A stretch of 37,738 nt of DNA from Granulosicoccus sp. Lineage in GTDB: Bacteria; Pseudomonadota; Gammaproteobacteria; Granulosicoccales; Granulosicoccaceae. The notes under the pieces are model-generated. The model made no database searches. It saw nothing but the letters and a program-made list of their open reading frames with translations, and was not told where the DNA came from. The stretch covers positions 1 through 37,738 of the forward strand of contig JABDKN010000097.1 of assembly GCA_013002205.1 (NCBI GenBank), read 5' to 3'. Positions 7,600 to 21,388 of this stretch are shown here, in pieces. A program made the translations under genes and the position numbers. Within the stretch, counting starts at the first letter, position 1. Every line of letters begins with the position of its first letter.

Positions 7600-8352
7600 T
7601 CAGGTCATGACCATGCCACCGTTGACGCTGATGGTCTGGCCTGTGATGTACGCCGCTGCCGGAGAAGCCAGGAACAGACAGGTCTGGGCTATGTCCTCTG
7701 GAGTCCCCAACCGACCCAAAGCGATCTCGCTCATGAGTTTCGCTTTCTGTTGCTCCGGCAACGCATCGGTCATGTCCGATTCGATGAAACCGGGTGCTAC
7801 TGCATTCACGGTTATGGAACGCGATCCGAGTTCGCGGGCCAGGGATCTGGTCATGCCCAGCACACCTGCTTTCGATGCAGAATAGTTCACCTGCCCGGCG
7901 TTGCCCGTGATTCCCACTACCGAGCTGATGTTGATGATTCGCCCTTGGCGCGCCTTGACCATGGGCTTGACGACCAGTCGGCAGAGCCGGAATACGCTGG
8001 TCAGATTGGTCGCAATGACGTCGTCCCATTCCGCATCCTTCATGCGCATAAAGAGATTGTCCCGGGTGATGCCGGCATTGTTGACCAGGATGCTGACAGG
8101 GCCGAAAGTACTGCTGATGTGATCGATTGCCGAGGCCGTACTGTCAGCATCGGTCACATCGAGACACAGACCGGTTCCGGCGATTCCCGCCTCCTTGAAC
8201 CGGGTCGATATTGCTTCTGCCCCCTGGTCCGAGGTTGCCGTGCCGATGACGGAAGCGCCGTGGGCACCGAGCAGGTCGCTGATGGCGGCACCGATACCGC
8301 GGCTGGCTCCGGTGACCAGGGCAATCTGCTTGTCGAGCAATTTATCTGTCAC
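7600..8352 (-). CDS. fabG: 3-oxoacyl-[acyl-carrier-protein] reductase
   Basis: NADPH-dependent ketoreductase of type II fatty acid synthesis, 250 residues, in the short-chain dehydrogenase fold. The cofactor loop TGASRGIG is at 14-21, NNAG at 91-94, and the catalytic S144, Y157 and K161 are present. The C-terminal ITGQTISVNGGM matches FabG rather than generic SDR enzymes, as does the fab-cluster context. The start is GTG with a weak ribosome binding site, 54 bases after fabD. Confidence 0.95.
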   Translation of the reverse strand: MTDKLLDKQIALVTGASRGIGAAISDLLGAHGASVIGTATSDQGAEAISTRFKEAGIAGTGLCLDVTDADSTASAIDHISSTFGPVSILVNNAGITRDNLFMRMKDAEWDDVIATNLTSVFRLCRLVVKPMVKARQGRIINISSVVGITGNAGQVNYSASKAGVLGMTRSLARELGSRSITVNAVAPGFIESDMTDALPEQQKAKLMSEIALGRLGTPEDIAQTCLFLASPAAAYITGQTISVNGGMVMT

Positions 8353-8406
8353 GTCCGATCTCGAAGGTAGTTGGGTTGATGTTGGTGGCCACTGAACAGG
8401 CTGTCG

Positions 8407-9348
8407 TCAGCTGTTGCCCAGGGCACTCTGGACTGCAGCCAGATCCGCCGGGGAATCCACCGGCAACGTAGGCAGTGAGCGGTCGATGCGCTTGCCAAGT
8501 CCGGTCAGTACCTTGCCCGGACCCGCCTCGACCACGGTGGACACCTCGTATACGTCGCGCAGTGTCTCGATGGTACGAGTCCAGTAAACCGGTCGAAAGA
8601 CGTGCGCCTTGAGATGATCCAGCAGCGCCGCAAGGCTCGGCGCAGCACTCGCCGTGGCATTCTGCACCAGTGGGACCGCAGGTTCCGAGAAACTAATGGT
8701 ATCAATGACCCTGGCCAGCTCAGCCCCGGCATCACGCATAAGCGACGAGTGATTCGGTACGCTGACAGCCAGCATCAGCGCCTTGCGACATCCCCGTTCC
8801 CTGGCCAGCGACAGCGCCTTCTCCAGCGCATCCAGATGACCGGATATGGCCACCTGCCCCGGTGCATTGAAATTCACCGCTTCGCAGACCCGTTCACCGG
8901 TGACCGCAGCACACACATCGACGACTGCCTGGTCATCCATGCCGATCAGGGCTGCCATGCCCCCTTCTCCGGCGGGTACGGCGGATGCCATCAACTCGGC
9001 CCTGCGCCTGACCAGGGAGAGTCCGTCGGTAAAGCTCAGAACGTCAGCCGCCACCATGGCAGCAAACTCTCCCAGGCTGTGACCCGCCACGACAGCTGGC
9101 ATCGGCATGCCGGCGTCTCGCAATGCCCGCCACACGGCGACATCGGCACAGAACATCAGCGGCTGTGTCACGCGGGTATCACTCAGGGCGTCGGCCGGTC
9201 CATCCTGGGAAAGCTGCCACAAATCCTGACCCAGTATGTCAGCCGCTTCGGCAAATGTGGATCCAATAGCAGCATGCTCCGCGGCAAGCGCAGCCAGCAT
9301 GCCGACACTCTGAGAGCCCTGGCCCGGAAAAACGACAGCAAACGTCAC
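8407..9348 (-). CDS. fabD: Malonyl CoA-acyl carrier protein transacylase
   Basis: Transfers malonyl groups from CoA to ACP to supply extender units. The protein has 313 residues. FPGQGSQ is near the N-terminus, the nucleophile S91 is in AGHSLGEF, and catalytic H200 is in SVPNHSSLM, where an asparagine precedes the histidine in place of the more common aromatic residue. The start is GTG, with AAGGAG seven bases upstream. It is the first fab gene of this run; plsX and fabH, which usually precede it, are missing, and dapB lies immediately upstream instead. Confidence 0.95.
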   Translation of the reverse strand: MTFAVVFPGQGSQSVGMLAALAAEHAAIGSTFAEAADILGQDLWQLSQDGPADALSDTRVTQPLMFCADVAVWRALRDAGMPMPAVVAGHSLGEFAAMVAADVLSFTDGLSLVRRRAELMASAVPAGEGGMAALIGMDDQAVVDVCAAVTGERVCEAVNFNAPGQVAISGHLDALEKALSLARERGCRKALMLAVSVPNHSSLMRDAGAELARVIDTISFSEPAVPLVQNATASAAPSLAALLDHLKAHVFRPVYWTRTIETLRDVYEVSTVVEAGPGKVLTGLGKRIDRSLPTLPVDSPADLAAVQSALGNS

Positions 9349-9409
9349 GATGCACTCCTTGAGTTGGTCCTTACTGGCACTGTTGAAGTGTAGTCAATCT
9401 GCGGGAAAG

Positions 9410-13161
<3,752 letters not shown>

Positions 13162-13235
13162 AGGCGATTCCTCTTGAAAAAGGCTTGACTCAGGTAATGA
13201 CTCAGGCGGCAGATGGCGTGGAGCCAGCCATGCAC

Positions 13236-16200
13236 TCAGGCGCCTGCCAGTTCGACAGCTTCATGAACATCGACAGTAACCAGCCGCGAAACACCGGGCT
13301 CGTTCATGGTGACACCCATCAGCTGCTGTGCCATCTCCATGGTCACTTTGTTGTGCGTGATAATAATAAATTGTACACGCTCTGACATTTCTTTGACCAG
13401 CTCGCAGAAACGTCCGACATTAGCATCGTCCAGCGGTGCATCCACTTCATCGAGCATGCAGAATGGCGACGGATTGAGCTCAAAGAAGGCAAACACCAGC
13501 GCCACCGCCGTCAGCGCCTTTTCACCGCCCGAGAGTAGCTGTATGTTACTCACCCGCTTGCCCGGTGGCTGGGCATTGACACTGACACCGGTACTGAGCA
13601 GGTCATCACCGGTCATCTGCAGACAACCGTGTCCGCCACCGAACAGTCGGGGGAAGAACTCCTCCACCTTGGCATTGACCTTCTCGAAGGTGTCCTTGAA
13701 GCGTGAACGCGTTTCGCGATCGATCTTGGCAATGGCCCGCTCAAGCGTTGCCAGCGCCTCGGTGACATCCAGATGCTGATCGTCCAGATACTGCTTGCGC
13801 TGTGACTGTTCAGCCAGTTCATCGATCGCCGCCAGGTTGATGGGGCCGAGACGCTGGATCTGGCGCTCCAGCCTGTCCAGTGCCTCGGCCCAGGTGGCTA
13901 CGTCCGCCTCCTGTCCCAGAGTCTGGAGAATCTCCCTGATATCGTAGTCGTGCTCGGCGAGTTGCTCATCGAGCGTCTTGAGTCGCACCAGCACTTCCTG
14001 CGCTGCCATGCGTTCGTTCTGGACCGTCTCACGCATGGATTGTGCACGGGAATCGTGTCGCTGCCGGGCCTGTTCGTGCTCGCGCAGCCGATTCTCGATG
14101 CCATCGAGCTGCTCCCGTGCCGCACGCAAGGCGTTGTCGCTGGAGAGCTTGTCTGCCAGATGTTGCTGCAGGCCTGCTTCCAATGCCACCAGCGGGTCTT
14201 CCTCCTCGGTGGCCAGCATGGCATTGAGCATGCGCTGGCGCTCGCCGAGCTGGGTGATGCGCGCCTGCATGCGTGTCAGGTTCTGCTCTGTCGCCACGCG
14301 TGCACTGCGCATGGATTCCACGCGTATGGCCAGCTCCTGACCGGCGTCCCGATCAGCATCACGCTGTTCACGTGCACGGACGAGGTTGCTGCGCAGCGTG
14401 GCCTGCTCCTCGGTTATCCGCGCTTTCTCCTGTTCGAGTGCTGCGAGTTGTTCCAGGGCTTCAAGCTTGCGCCCCTGCGCATCGTCAAGCTGCAGTTTTT
14501 CCTGTTCCCGTGCCTGTTCTATCTCAGCCAGTTCTTCGTCCAGCATACGCAGTCGCCGCTCGCCCTGATCAAGCCGCTGGCGCTCGGCCGCAATCGCCGA
14601 TTTGATTCCGGCATGATTCCGCACGGCATCATTGAAGGCATGTAACAGGGTTTCCCGGCGCGTTTCCGCCTCGTCCTGCTGACGGTTGAGCTCGGCAAGT
14701 TCTTCACTCAGGCTGGACGCCTGGCTGTCCAGCCCGGCCAGCTCGACTTTCAGCTCGGCAATTTCGGCTTCCCGAACGAGTACGCTGTCCTGCGACTCGG
14801 CGCGAGCCACACGCAGCCACGACCTGCCGATCCACAGTCCGTCCCGGGTCACCACCGACTCACCTTCATCCAGGCTGTCCCGGAGGCGCAGCGCTGCGCC
14901 CAGGTCCTCGGCCACCCGGATGCCTGCCAGCAGATCGGCCAGCGGCAGTTCGCCGCGCACCTTTGCTGCCAGAGACCCGGCGTGTGCGGCGGATTGCCGG
15001 GAAGAGGCATTCACCAGTGTCAGCGACATCGCCGGCAGCTCGTTCAGGCAACGTTCGATCAGTGCATCACCGTCGACGCACACAGCCTCCAGCCTCTGAC
15101 CCAGCACAAGCTCCACGGCACGCTCCCAGCCCGGTTCAGTGGTAATTACCTGTGCCAGACGGGGACGCTCGTCCAGCGCATTCACCTGCAGCCAGTTGTC
15201 CTGTACATGATTGTCCGGCTCAAGCGCGGCCTGCTGCAATGCTTCGAGCGATGCCAGCCTGCCCAGACCGGTCTGCAGCCGTGAACGGGTCTCATCCAGT
15301 TGCCCGGCGCGCTGGCGAATGATTTCCTTATGTGCCTGCTGCTTTTCGCCGGCCACACCCAGCGCCTGATGCAAACGCGTCTCCTCCTGCGCAGCGTCCA
15401 TCTGCTCGGCAACCAGCTCCTCGATGCTTTCGCGCAGAGGCGCCAGATCGATACCCTGGCGTTCCTCGCGCAGTTTGCCGAGTCGCGCCTCGGCGCTGGC
15501 CAGACTGCGTTCGAACTGTTCGATACGGGATCGCTCGACCTGTGCTGTCTGCGAGGTTTCCGAGAAGCGTCGGTTGAAGGCGTCATGGCGTGACTGCCAT
15601 TCATGCAGCTCGGCCTCGGCGCGCAGCAGCAGCTCCGCGGAGTGTTTCTGACTGTCCTGCAGCAGATCGAACGCCGGCTGATCGGTTTCCAGTGCCGTTG
15701 CGATCTCGGCAATGCGCGTCGTGTCGTCGCGTAGATGAGCCATTGACTCTTCGAGTGACTTGTCCACCTCGGCCAGTTCCTGACTCTGCTGATGGCGGGT
15801 GTCCCGGGTGTGTTCGATAGTCTGTTCGAGTCGTGCGACCTCGCCACCGATTCGATAGAATTCGGCCTGCACCGTGGAAAACGCTGCCGCAGCCTCACTT
15901 TGCTGCCCACGTGCCAGCTCGATTGCGCTTTCCGCGGCCCTGAGTTCTGCGACGATTCCTTCGAGCTCCTTTTCCAGCTCGCCGGTCTTTCGCGCCTGAC
16001 TGTCACGAGAGCGCTCGAACTCCCTGCGTCTGAGCACCAGCAGTTCGCCATGCTTCTGGCGCTCTTCAGCCTTCAGAGCCTGATAACGCTCGGCGGTACT
16101 GGCCTGCCTCTGCAGGTGAGTCAGCTGCTTGTCCACTTCCTCACGCAGATCGTCCAGCCGGTCCAGGTTGTCGCGGGTGTGGCGAATACGGGTTTCCGTC

Positions 16201-16736
16201 TCCCTGCGCCGTTCCTTGTACTTCGATATGCCGGCCGCCTCTTCCAGGTAGACACGCAGTTCCTCGGGCTTGGCTTCGATCAATCTTGAAATCATGCCCT
16301 GCTCGATGATGGCGTAGCTGCGGGGACCCAGCCCGGTACCAAGAAAGATATCGCGGATATCACGCCGCCGGCAGCGGGCATTGTTCAACGCGTACTTCGA
16401 CTGACCGTCACGCGCGACCTCGCGGCGGATGGAGATCTCCGCATACTGTGCATACTCTCCCCCCAGGGATCCGTCTGCATTGTCGAATACCAGCTCTACC
16501 GACGCCTGTCCTACCGGCTTTCTGCTGCTGGATCCGACGAAAATGACATCGTCCATCGACTCGCCGCGCAGATGCTTGGCAGATGACTCACCCATGACCC
16601 AGCGTACGGCGTCGATGGTATTGGACTTGCCACAACCGTTGGGACCAACGATGGCGACGAGCGAACCGGGTAGCTTCAGGTCAGTGGGATCGACGAAGGA
16701 TTTGAATCCGGCGATCTTGATACGGCTCAGACGCAT
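13236..16736 (-). CDS. smc: Chromosome partition protein Smc
   Basis: A 1166-residue condensin ATPase that organises and segregates the chromosome, usually with ScpA and ScpB (not in this window). Walker A is GPNGCGKS at 31-38. It is followed by a long coiled coil rich in E, R, Q and A, a central hinge, a second coil, then the LSGGEKALTAVAL signature and Walker B FCMLDEVDAPLDDANV. The frame extends 16 codons upstream, but MRLSRIKIAGFKSF is the standard SMC N-terminus. Its presence implies no reliance on MukBEF. It heads the long minus-strand run and is divergent from cysZ. Confidence 0.97.
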   Translation of the reverse strand: MRLSRIKIAGFKSFVDPTDLKLPGSLVAIVGPNGCGKSNTIDAVRWVMGESSAKHLRGESMDDVIFVGSSSRKPVGQASVELVFDNADGSLGGEYAQYAEISIRREVARDGQSKYALNNARCRRRDIRDIFLGTGLGPRSYAIIEQGMISRLIEAKPEELRVYLEEAAGISKYKERRRETETRIRHTRDNLDRLDDLREEVDKQLTHLQRQASTAERYQALKAEERQKHGELLVLRRREFERSRDSQARKTGELEKELEGIVAELRAAESAIELARGQQSEAAAAFSTVQAEFYRIGGEVARLEQTIEHTRDTRHQQSQELAEVDKSLEESMAHLRDDTTRIAEIATALETDQPAFDLLQDSQKHSAELLLRAEAELHEWQSRHDAFNRRFSETSQTAQVERSRIEQFERSLASAEARLGKLREERQGIDLAPLRESIEELVAEQMDAAQEETRLHQALGVAGEKQQAHKEIIRQRAGQLDETRSRLQTGLGRLASLEALQQAALEPDNHVQDNWLQVNALDERPRLAQVITTEPGWERAVELVLGQRLEAVCVDGDALIERCLNELPAMSLTLVNASSRQSAAHAGSLAAKVRGELPLADLLAGIRVAEDLGAALRLRDSLDEGESVVTRDGLWIGRSWLRVARAESQDSVLVREAEIAELKVELAGLDSQASSLSEELAELNRQQDEAETRRETLLHAFNDAVRNHAGIKSAIAAERQRLDQGERRLRMLDEELAEIEQAREQEKLQLDDAQGRKLEALEQLAALEQEKARITEEQATLRSNLVRAREQRDADRDAGQELAIRVESMRSARVATEQNLTRMQARITQLGERQRMLNAMLATEEEDPLVALEAGLQQHLADKLSSDNALRAAREQLDGIENRLREHEQARQRHDSRAQSMRETVQNERMAAQEVLVRLKTLDEQLAEHDYDIREILQTLGQEADVATWAEALDRLERQIQRLGPINLAAIDELAEQSQRKQYLDDQHLDVTEALATLERAIAKIDRETRSRFKDTFEKVNAKVEEFFPRLFGGGHGCLQMTGDDLLSTGVSVNAQPPGKRVSNIQLLSGGEKALTAVALVFAFFELNPSPFCMLDEVDAPLDDANVGRFCELVKEMSERVQFIIITHNKVTMEMAQQLMGVTMNEPGVSRLVTVDVHEAVELAGA

Positions 16737-16815
16737 AGGGTAGAAAGCGTGTCGGGCAATGGGCCGTTGAGACTTGCCAGGCACCCTGCAACCGGATGCC
16801 TGCCTGCGATCGCGT

Positions 16816-16821
16816 ATTGTA
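16816..16821 (-). promoter_or_regulatory. Possible -10 element upstream of smc
   Basis: TACAAT on the minus strand, about 80 bases before the smc start, in the 135-bp divergent gap with cysZ. No good -35 hexamer lies at 16-18 bases, so this is a weak call based on position and the -10 match only. Confidence 0.25.
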
Positions 16822-16871
16822 CTGCCTTTGAACGCGGCACGACAGTCTTGTGCAGCAGCTATGCTTCGGGT

Positions 16872-17648
16872 ATGACATCTATCGGATTTACACAGTCGCT
16901 GAGTTACATCGGCGTAGGCTGGCGCCTCCTGCGCACCCCCGGGCTGCGACGCTTCGTGTGGATGCCGCTGCTGATCAACCTGGCCGTATTCGGCGCGCTG
17001 GGGTGGTGGCTGAATGCCTGGGCAAGCGAGTGGCTCGGGTCCCTGTCCCTGTTCACTTCGCTGGCAGACTGGTGGATCGTCAGGGCACTGGAAACGGTTC
17101 TGCGCTGGTTGATGACCATCGTGCTGCTGTTCTCGCTGGCATTTCTATTCACCTTGCTGGCAAACCTGGTCGGCGCACCATTCAACGGCCTGCTGGCCGA
17201 ACGAGTCGAGGCGCACCTGACCGGCAGTTCGACAGACGCCGCGCCGTCATGGCTGACGCTGGTACGGAGTGTGCCGCGTCTGCTGGGCTCTGAGATGGCT
17301 AAACTGATCTATCTGGTCATCTGCCTGGTCCCCCTGCTGATCCTGCAGTTCATTCCCGGCATCAACCTGTTGGCACCGGCCCTGCTGTTCCTGTTCGGTG
17401 CGTGGATGTTCGCTCTTGAATACATGGACTACCCCATGGGTAATCACGGTGCCCTGTTCCGCGACGTCAGAAAGACCTTGCGTACGCGTCGCCGGATAGC
17501 CTACGGATTCGGCTCCGGGGTTGCCGTGTTGAGTACGGTGCCAGTGATCAACCTGTTCATCATGCCGGTTGCCGTTGCCGGTGCCACCGCCCTGTATGTC
17601 GACCATCTGCGCGACGAGCATCTGGATTCGCTGAGTCATCGCGCGTAG
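16872..17648 (+). CDS. cysZ: CysZ-like inner membrane protein (sulfate transport)
   Basis: A 258-residue membrane protein of the CysZ/EI24 family, which in E. coli supports sulfate uptake for cysteine synthesis. Several hydrophobic segments are clear: MPLLINLAVFGALGWWL, TIVLLFSLAFLFTLLANLV, LIYLVICLVPLLILQF and LLAPALLFLFGAW. Family-typical features include the N-terminal 'G...Y...G...L..PGLRRFVWMPLLIN', the 'GAPFNGLLAERVE' loop and the 'ALEYMDYPMGNHG' motif. The ATG at 16872 is chosen because upstream codons are not family-like. In E. coli cysZ also neighbours zipA, so the locus is consistent. Confidence 0.9.
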   Translation: MTSIGFTQSLSYIGVGWRLLRTPGLRRFVWMPLLINLAVFGALGWWLNAWASEWLGSLSLFTSLADWWIVRALETVLRWLMTIVLLFSLAFLFTLLANLVGAPFNGLLAERVEAHLTGSSTDAAPSWLTLVRSVPRLLGSEMAKLIYLVICLVPLLILQFIPGINLLAPALLFLFGAWMFALEYMDYPMGNHGALFRDVRKTLRTRRRIAYGFGSGVAVLSTVPVINLFIMPVAVAGATALYVDHLRDEHLDSLSHRA

Positions 17649-17681
17649 GGTATGCAGCGCAAACCGTCGCAGGAACCAGTC

Positions 17682-18620
17682 ATGTCAATCAGCTACCAAC
17701 TCGCCACGATGATCCGTCAATGTGCGCGCTCAGCATCATTTGTTCTATTGTCAGCCGGCTTGTTCCTGCCAGCCTTCACGGGCGCGGCCGGCTTCATGGA
17801 TTTCATCGAGGCATCGCCGGTTCCCGGTGGTATCGCGATCATCGACCTGGGGCCCGCACCTGCGTCCGATACGCAGGGCCAATCCAGTACTCAAATGAGC
17901 GCTACGTGGAATGATCGTCCCGTGGCGCTGGTCGAGCAGGCGGGCGTGCTCAAGGCTGTGGTCGGCATTCCCCTGTCCGTGACACCGGGCATGCAAAGCG
18001 TGACCTTGACTCACCCGGACGGTTCGAGGGTCACCGCGCACTTCGAGGTTCTTCCCTTTGCCTACGCAGAGCAGCGCCTGACCATTACCGACAAGCGCAA
18101 GGTCAATCCGGAGCCGCTTGACATGGAACGCATCACGGCGGAAAACAAGCGTCTGCAAGTGGTCAAGAGTTACCGCGCGGAGCGGGCGATTGCTGATGGT
18201 TTCGACTGGCCTCTGGCGGGACCGGTGTCCAGCCCGTTCGGTTTGCGCCGCTTCTTCAATGACCAGGCCAGGCGACCACATGGCGGCATCGATATTGCCG
18301 CCGCCGAGGGTGCGCCCATTCTGGCACCCGCGGATGGCATCGTGATCGACAGTGGAGAGTATTTCTTCAACGGCAAATCCGTATTTCTCGAACATGGTCT
18401 CGGCCTGCAGACCTTCTATGCTCACATGAGCCGGATCGATGTCCGAGAAGGTGAGCGCGTCAGTCGCGGCCAGGTACTGGGGGCCGTGGGCCAGACCGGC
18501 CGGGTCACCGGGCCACACTTGCATTGGTCCGTCGGACTCAATGGAACCTGGGTCAATCCCCTGCTGGTGCTCTCTACCGACAGCCCACCGGCAGCGGAGA
18601 ACCTGGAGCCTGCACGTTAG
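17682..18620 (+). CDS. Exported M23 (LytM-fold) peptidoglycan endopeptidase
   Basis: A 312-residue predicted periplasmic zinc endopeptidase acting on peptide cross-links. An N-terminal signal sequence (hydrophobic about 19-36, ending near AFTGAAG) is followed by an Ig-like or beta-rich region and the LytM domain (about 175-300). The four expected metal/catalytic positions are intact: H200 and D204 in HGGID, H248 in YAHMS, and H279/H281 in GPHLHW. It should therefore be active, unlike EnvC/NlpD-type activators. The ATG at 17682 has AGGAA upstream and gives a proper signal peptide. It begins 33 bases after cysZ and may be co-transcribed. Confidence 0.9.
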   Translation: MSISYQLATMIRQCARSASFVLLSAGLFLPAFTGAAGFMDFIEASPVPGGIAIIDLGPAPASDTQGQSSTQMSATWNDRPVALVEQAGVLKAVVGIPLSVTPGMQSVTLTHPDGSRVTAHFEVLPFAYAEQRLTITDKRKVNPEPLDMERITAENKRLQVVKSYRAERAIADGFDWPLAGPVSSPFGLRRFFNDQARRPHGGIDIAAAEGAPILAPADGIVIDSGEYFFNGKSVFLEHGLGLQTFYAHMSRIDVREGERVSRGQVLGAVGQTGRVTGPHLHWSVGLNGTWVNPLLVLSTDSPPAAENLEPAR

Positions 18621-18662
18621 GAATACGCTGATGCCAGTAACGGACACCTGCTGCACCGGCAG

Positions 18663-20234
18663 CTAACCCTGGCGTTTGACGGAACTCTTTTTCTTGACCC
18701 GGCCATTGTTCGCCGTTGCACGCCGCTTGTCCCGGCCATCGTCCTTGCGCCGTTTTCCATCGGGCTTTTCCCGGGCCGGTTTCACCCGGCCGGTTTCCCG
18801 GTAGGGGTTGTCATCCTGCCGGAACTCGATACGCAGCGGCGTTCCGAACAGGCGCAGCGCCCGGGTGAAATGATTCATCAGATAGCGCTGGTAGCTTTGC
18901 GGGACCTTCAAAGCCTGCTTGCCATGAATCACGATGATCGGTGGATTCTGGCCACCCTGGTGCGCGTAGCGTAACTTGATGCGCCTGCCGTTGACCATCG
19001 GCGGCTGGTGCTGGGTCGTCACCACCTCCAGCATGCGGGTCAGGCGCGGCGTCGACAAATCGATGAAAGCCGATGCGTAGGCGCGATTGATGGACTTGAA
19101 CAGATCTCCGACACCTGAGCCCTGCAAGGCACTGATGAAGTGGATCCGGGTGAACTTCAGGAATTCCACGCGCCGCTCCAGATCATCACGAACCGCGTCG
19201 CGCTGCTGCTCATCCAGGCTGTCCCACTTGTTGACCGCGACGATCAGCGCCCGCCCCTTGTCTATGATATAGCCGAGCAATGAGAGATCCTGGTCGGTAA
19301 TGCCATCGGAGCCATCGAGCAGCATGACGCAGACATTGCTGCGGTCGATGGTCTGCAATGTCTTGATGATGCTGAAGATCTCGACCTTTTCACTGACCTT
19401 TCCACGACGACGGACACCGGCAGTATCGATCAGTGTGTATTCCCTGCCCGCACGTTCGAAGGGAATGGACACCGAGTCACGGGTAGTGCCCGGTTGGTCA
19501 TAGGCAATTACCCGCTCCTCGCCCAGCAGGCGGTTGATCAGGGTGGACTTGCCCACATTCGGACGACCGACGAAGCTGATGCGAATCTCAGCCGCTGCTG
19601 CAGTCTCGACATCCGCGGCGATTTCCGTTTCCGCGCTGGCTCCCTGATCGCTGAGTACACCCGCAACTGTCGAGCTGCTGCCCGCTTTGTTCTTCTTGCG
19701 GGATCGGCGCTTGCGTGAGGGCTCGATACGCTCCTCTTCGGGTATCTGGAAGTAATCAGCCAGCTCCTCGACCAGTTGCTGAACGCCGCGATTGTGCGAC
19801 GCGGCGATGGGTACCATGGTCTCGAAGCCGAGTTGATGGAACTCCAGTTGCGCCTTGTCTTCACCGATGCCATCGATCTTGTTCACGCACAGAATGACGT
19901 GCCTGGCCTGACGGCGCAGGATATCGGCGATCTCCTCGTCGATCGCCACCAGGCCGGAACGCCCATCCACCATGAAGACGACCAGATCGGCCTCACGTAC
20001 AGCGCCGAGCGTCTGGCCGGCCATGGCTGCATCCAGCGAATCCGGTGCACCGCTCAAACCACCGGTATCCACCAGGAGGTAGGGCCAGCCACCGACCTTG
20101 CCCTCACCGTACTGCCGATCGCGGGTCAGACCAGGCAGGTCTGCGACCAGTGCATCCTGTGTGCGCGTCAGTTTGTTGAACAACGTGGACTTACCGACAT
20201 TGGGTCGGCCCACCAGGGCGATGGTGGGTTTCAT
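18663..20234 (-). CDS. der: Ribosome-associated GTPase Der (EngA)
   Basis: Double-GTPase needed for 50S subunit assembly. The 523-residue protein has two G domains: GRPNVGKS at 9-16 with DTGG and NKID, and a second GRPNVGKS at 223-230 with DTAG and NKWD, then the C-terminal KH-like domain. The inter-domain linker is long (about 170-216), basic then acidic. The C-terminus ends in a highly basic tail of about 40 residues, so the protein is longer than E. coli Der (490). Start ATG 20234 is 7 bases after bamB. The order bamB-der is conserved. Confidence 0.96.
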   Translation of the reverse strand: MKPTIALVGRPNVGKSTLFNKLTRTQDALVADLPGLTRDRQYGEGKVGGWPYLLVDTGGLSGAPDSLDAAMAGQTLGAVREADLVVFMVDGRSGLVAIDEEIADILRRQARHVILCVNKIDGIGEDKAQLEFHQLGFETMVPIAASHNRGVQQLVEELADYFQIPEEERIEPSRKRRSRKKNKAGSSSTVAGVLSDQGASAETEIAADVETAAAAEIRISFVGRPNVGKSTLINRLLGEERVIAYDQPGTTRDSVSIPFERAGREYTLIDTAGVRRRGKVSEKVEIFSIIKTLQTIDRSNVCVMLLDGSDGITDQDLSLLGYIIDKGRALIVAVNKWDSLDEQQRDAVRDDLERRVEFLKFTRIHFISALQGSGVGDLFKSINRAYASAFIDLSTPRLTRMLEVVTTQHQPPMVNGRRIKLRYAHQGGQNPPIIVIHGKQALKVPQSYQRYLMNHFTRALRLFGTPLRIEFRQDDNPYRETGRVKPAREKPDGKRRKDDGRDKRRATANNGRVKKKSSVKRQG

Positions 20235-20241
20235 GGGTGTC

Positions 20242-21381
20242 TCAACGTGCAAACCGGTAGGCGGCAATCAAACCATCAGTCGCCTGCACGACGACTGCAT
20301 CCCGGGTCGTCACCGGACGGGCCTTGATCGGTTCTTCGCTCAGACGGGTTCGACCGATGGACCGTCCGGAGGATAGATCCAGTACATGCACATAGCCTTC
20401 GACATCACCTGCCACGATATCGCCAGCCGGCGTGAACGAGGGTGGACTCAGGCGTCGCCCGGGCATGGTCTCGTTGGACCACAGGATCCGGCCGGTCTGC
20501 TTGTCCAGGCGATGCACCGTATCGTTGTCGTCGACCAGGATCAGGCTGTCATCATTTAACGCAATGCCGGCACCGGTCGAAACCGGGTTCGACCATACGA
20601 TCTGCCCGCGCCTGGGTTCGATGCGGGCGACCTTACCCTGGTAGTTAGCCACATAGATTCCTTCATCATCGAGCATGATGTCCGCATCGATGTCCACCAG
20701 GCGCTCAACTTCAGAACGACCGGAAGGCACACTGACAACCGTCTCCCAGATGAGCTTGCCGTTGTCGAGATTCAGCGCCAGCAAGCGCCCGTCATCCAGA
20801 CCGACGAGCACGCCACCAGCGAGTAATGCCGGACGACTGTAGCCATTCAATGTCAGCGCCGGCGGCGTATTGGACACACTCCAGCGCTCACTGCCATCCT
20901 GCGGCTCGAGGGCCACTATCCGACCATCAGTACTGCGCACCAGGACAGACCCGTAGCCTGCCGACACCGGGACGAGTATCTCCGAGGAGGCCTGGCTCTG
21001 CCAGAGCAGTTGCCCGGTGCGACCATCCAGCGCATGCACGGTACCATCGATATCACTGACATAGACCCGGGCATCATCACCACCCACACCACTGTTCAAG
21101 CGAACATCCAGTTCGGACGCCCACAAACGCATACCATTGTCGCGAGAAAAGCTGCTCACCTTGCCGCGACGATCGGCCACGACGACCTGTTCCTCGGTGA
21201 CCAGAGGCTCAAATCGGCCACGACCGACCTCACCCACCCGGGAGGACCACAGACGCAGCAGTTCGACTTCGGTGGTTATCGGGACCAGTTTCGCCGGTGG
21301 AACCGGAGGCGGTTCCGACGCGCAGCCAGCCATGAACAGCAGAGCGCACAGGCCTGCTGACAAACTGCCGGCCTTCAGCAT
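20242..21381 (-). CDS. bamB: Outer membrane protein assembly factor BamB (lipoprotein)
   Basis: Beta-propeller lipoprotein of the BAM complex that helps insert outer membrane proteins. In the 379-residue form, a lipoprotein signal (hydrophobic 8-19, lipobox FMAGC, C20) is followed by repeated PQQ-like blades (for example DGTVHALDGRTGQLLW and DGRLLALNLDNGKLIWE). ATG 21381 is chosen because it places the lipobox correctly and has GAGGTGG just upstream; the frame is open further into yfgM but is not family-like there. It starts 7 bases after the yfgM stop. Confidence 0.95.
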   Translation of the reverse strand: MLKAGSLSAGLCALLFMAGCASEPPPVPPAKLVPITTEVELLRLWSSRVGEVGRGRFEPLVTEEQVVVADRRGKVSSFSRDNGMRLWASELDVRLNSGVGGDDARVYVSDIDGTVHALDGRTGQLLWQSQASSEILVPVSAGYGSVLVRSTDGRIVALEPQDGSERWSVSNTPPALTLNGYSRPALLAGGVLVGLDDGRLLALNLDNGKLIWETVVSVPSGRSEVERLVDIDADIMLDDEGIYVANYQGKVARIEPRRGQIVWSNPVSTGAGIALNDDSLILVDDNDTVHRLDKQTGRILWSNETMPGRRLSPPSFTPAGDIVAGDVEGYVHVLDLSSGRSIGRTRLSEEPIKARPVTTRDAVVVQATDGLIAAYRFAR

Positions 21382-21388
21382 TGCCACC

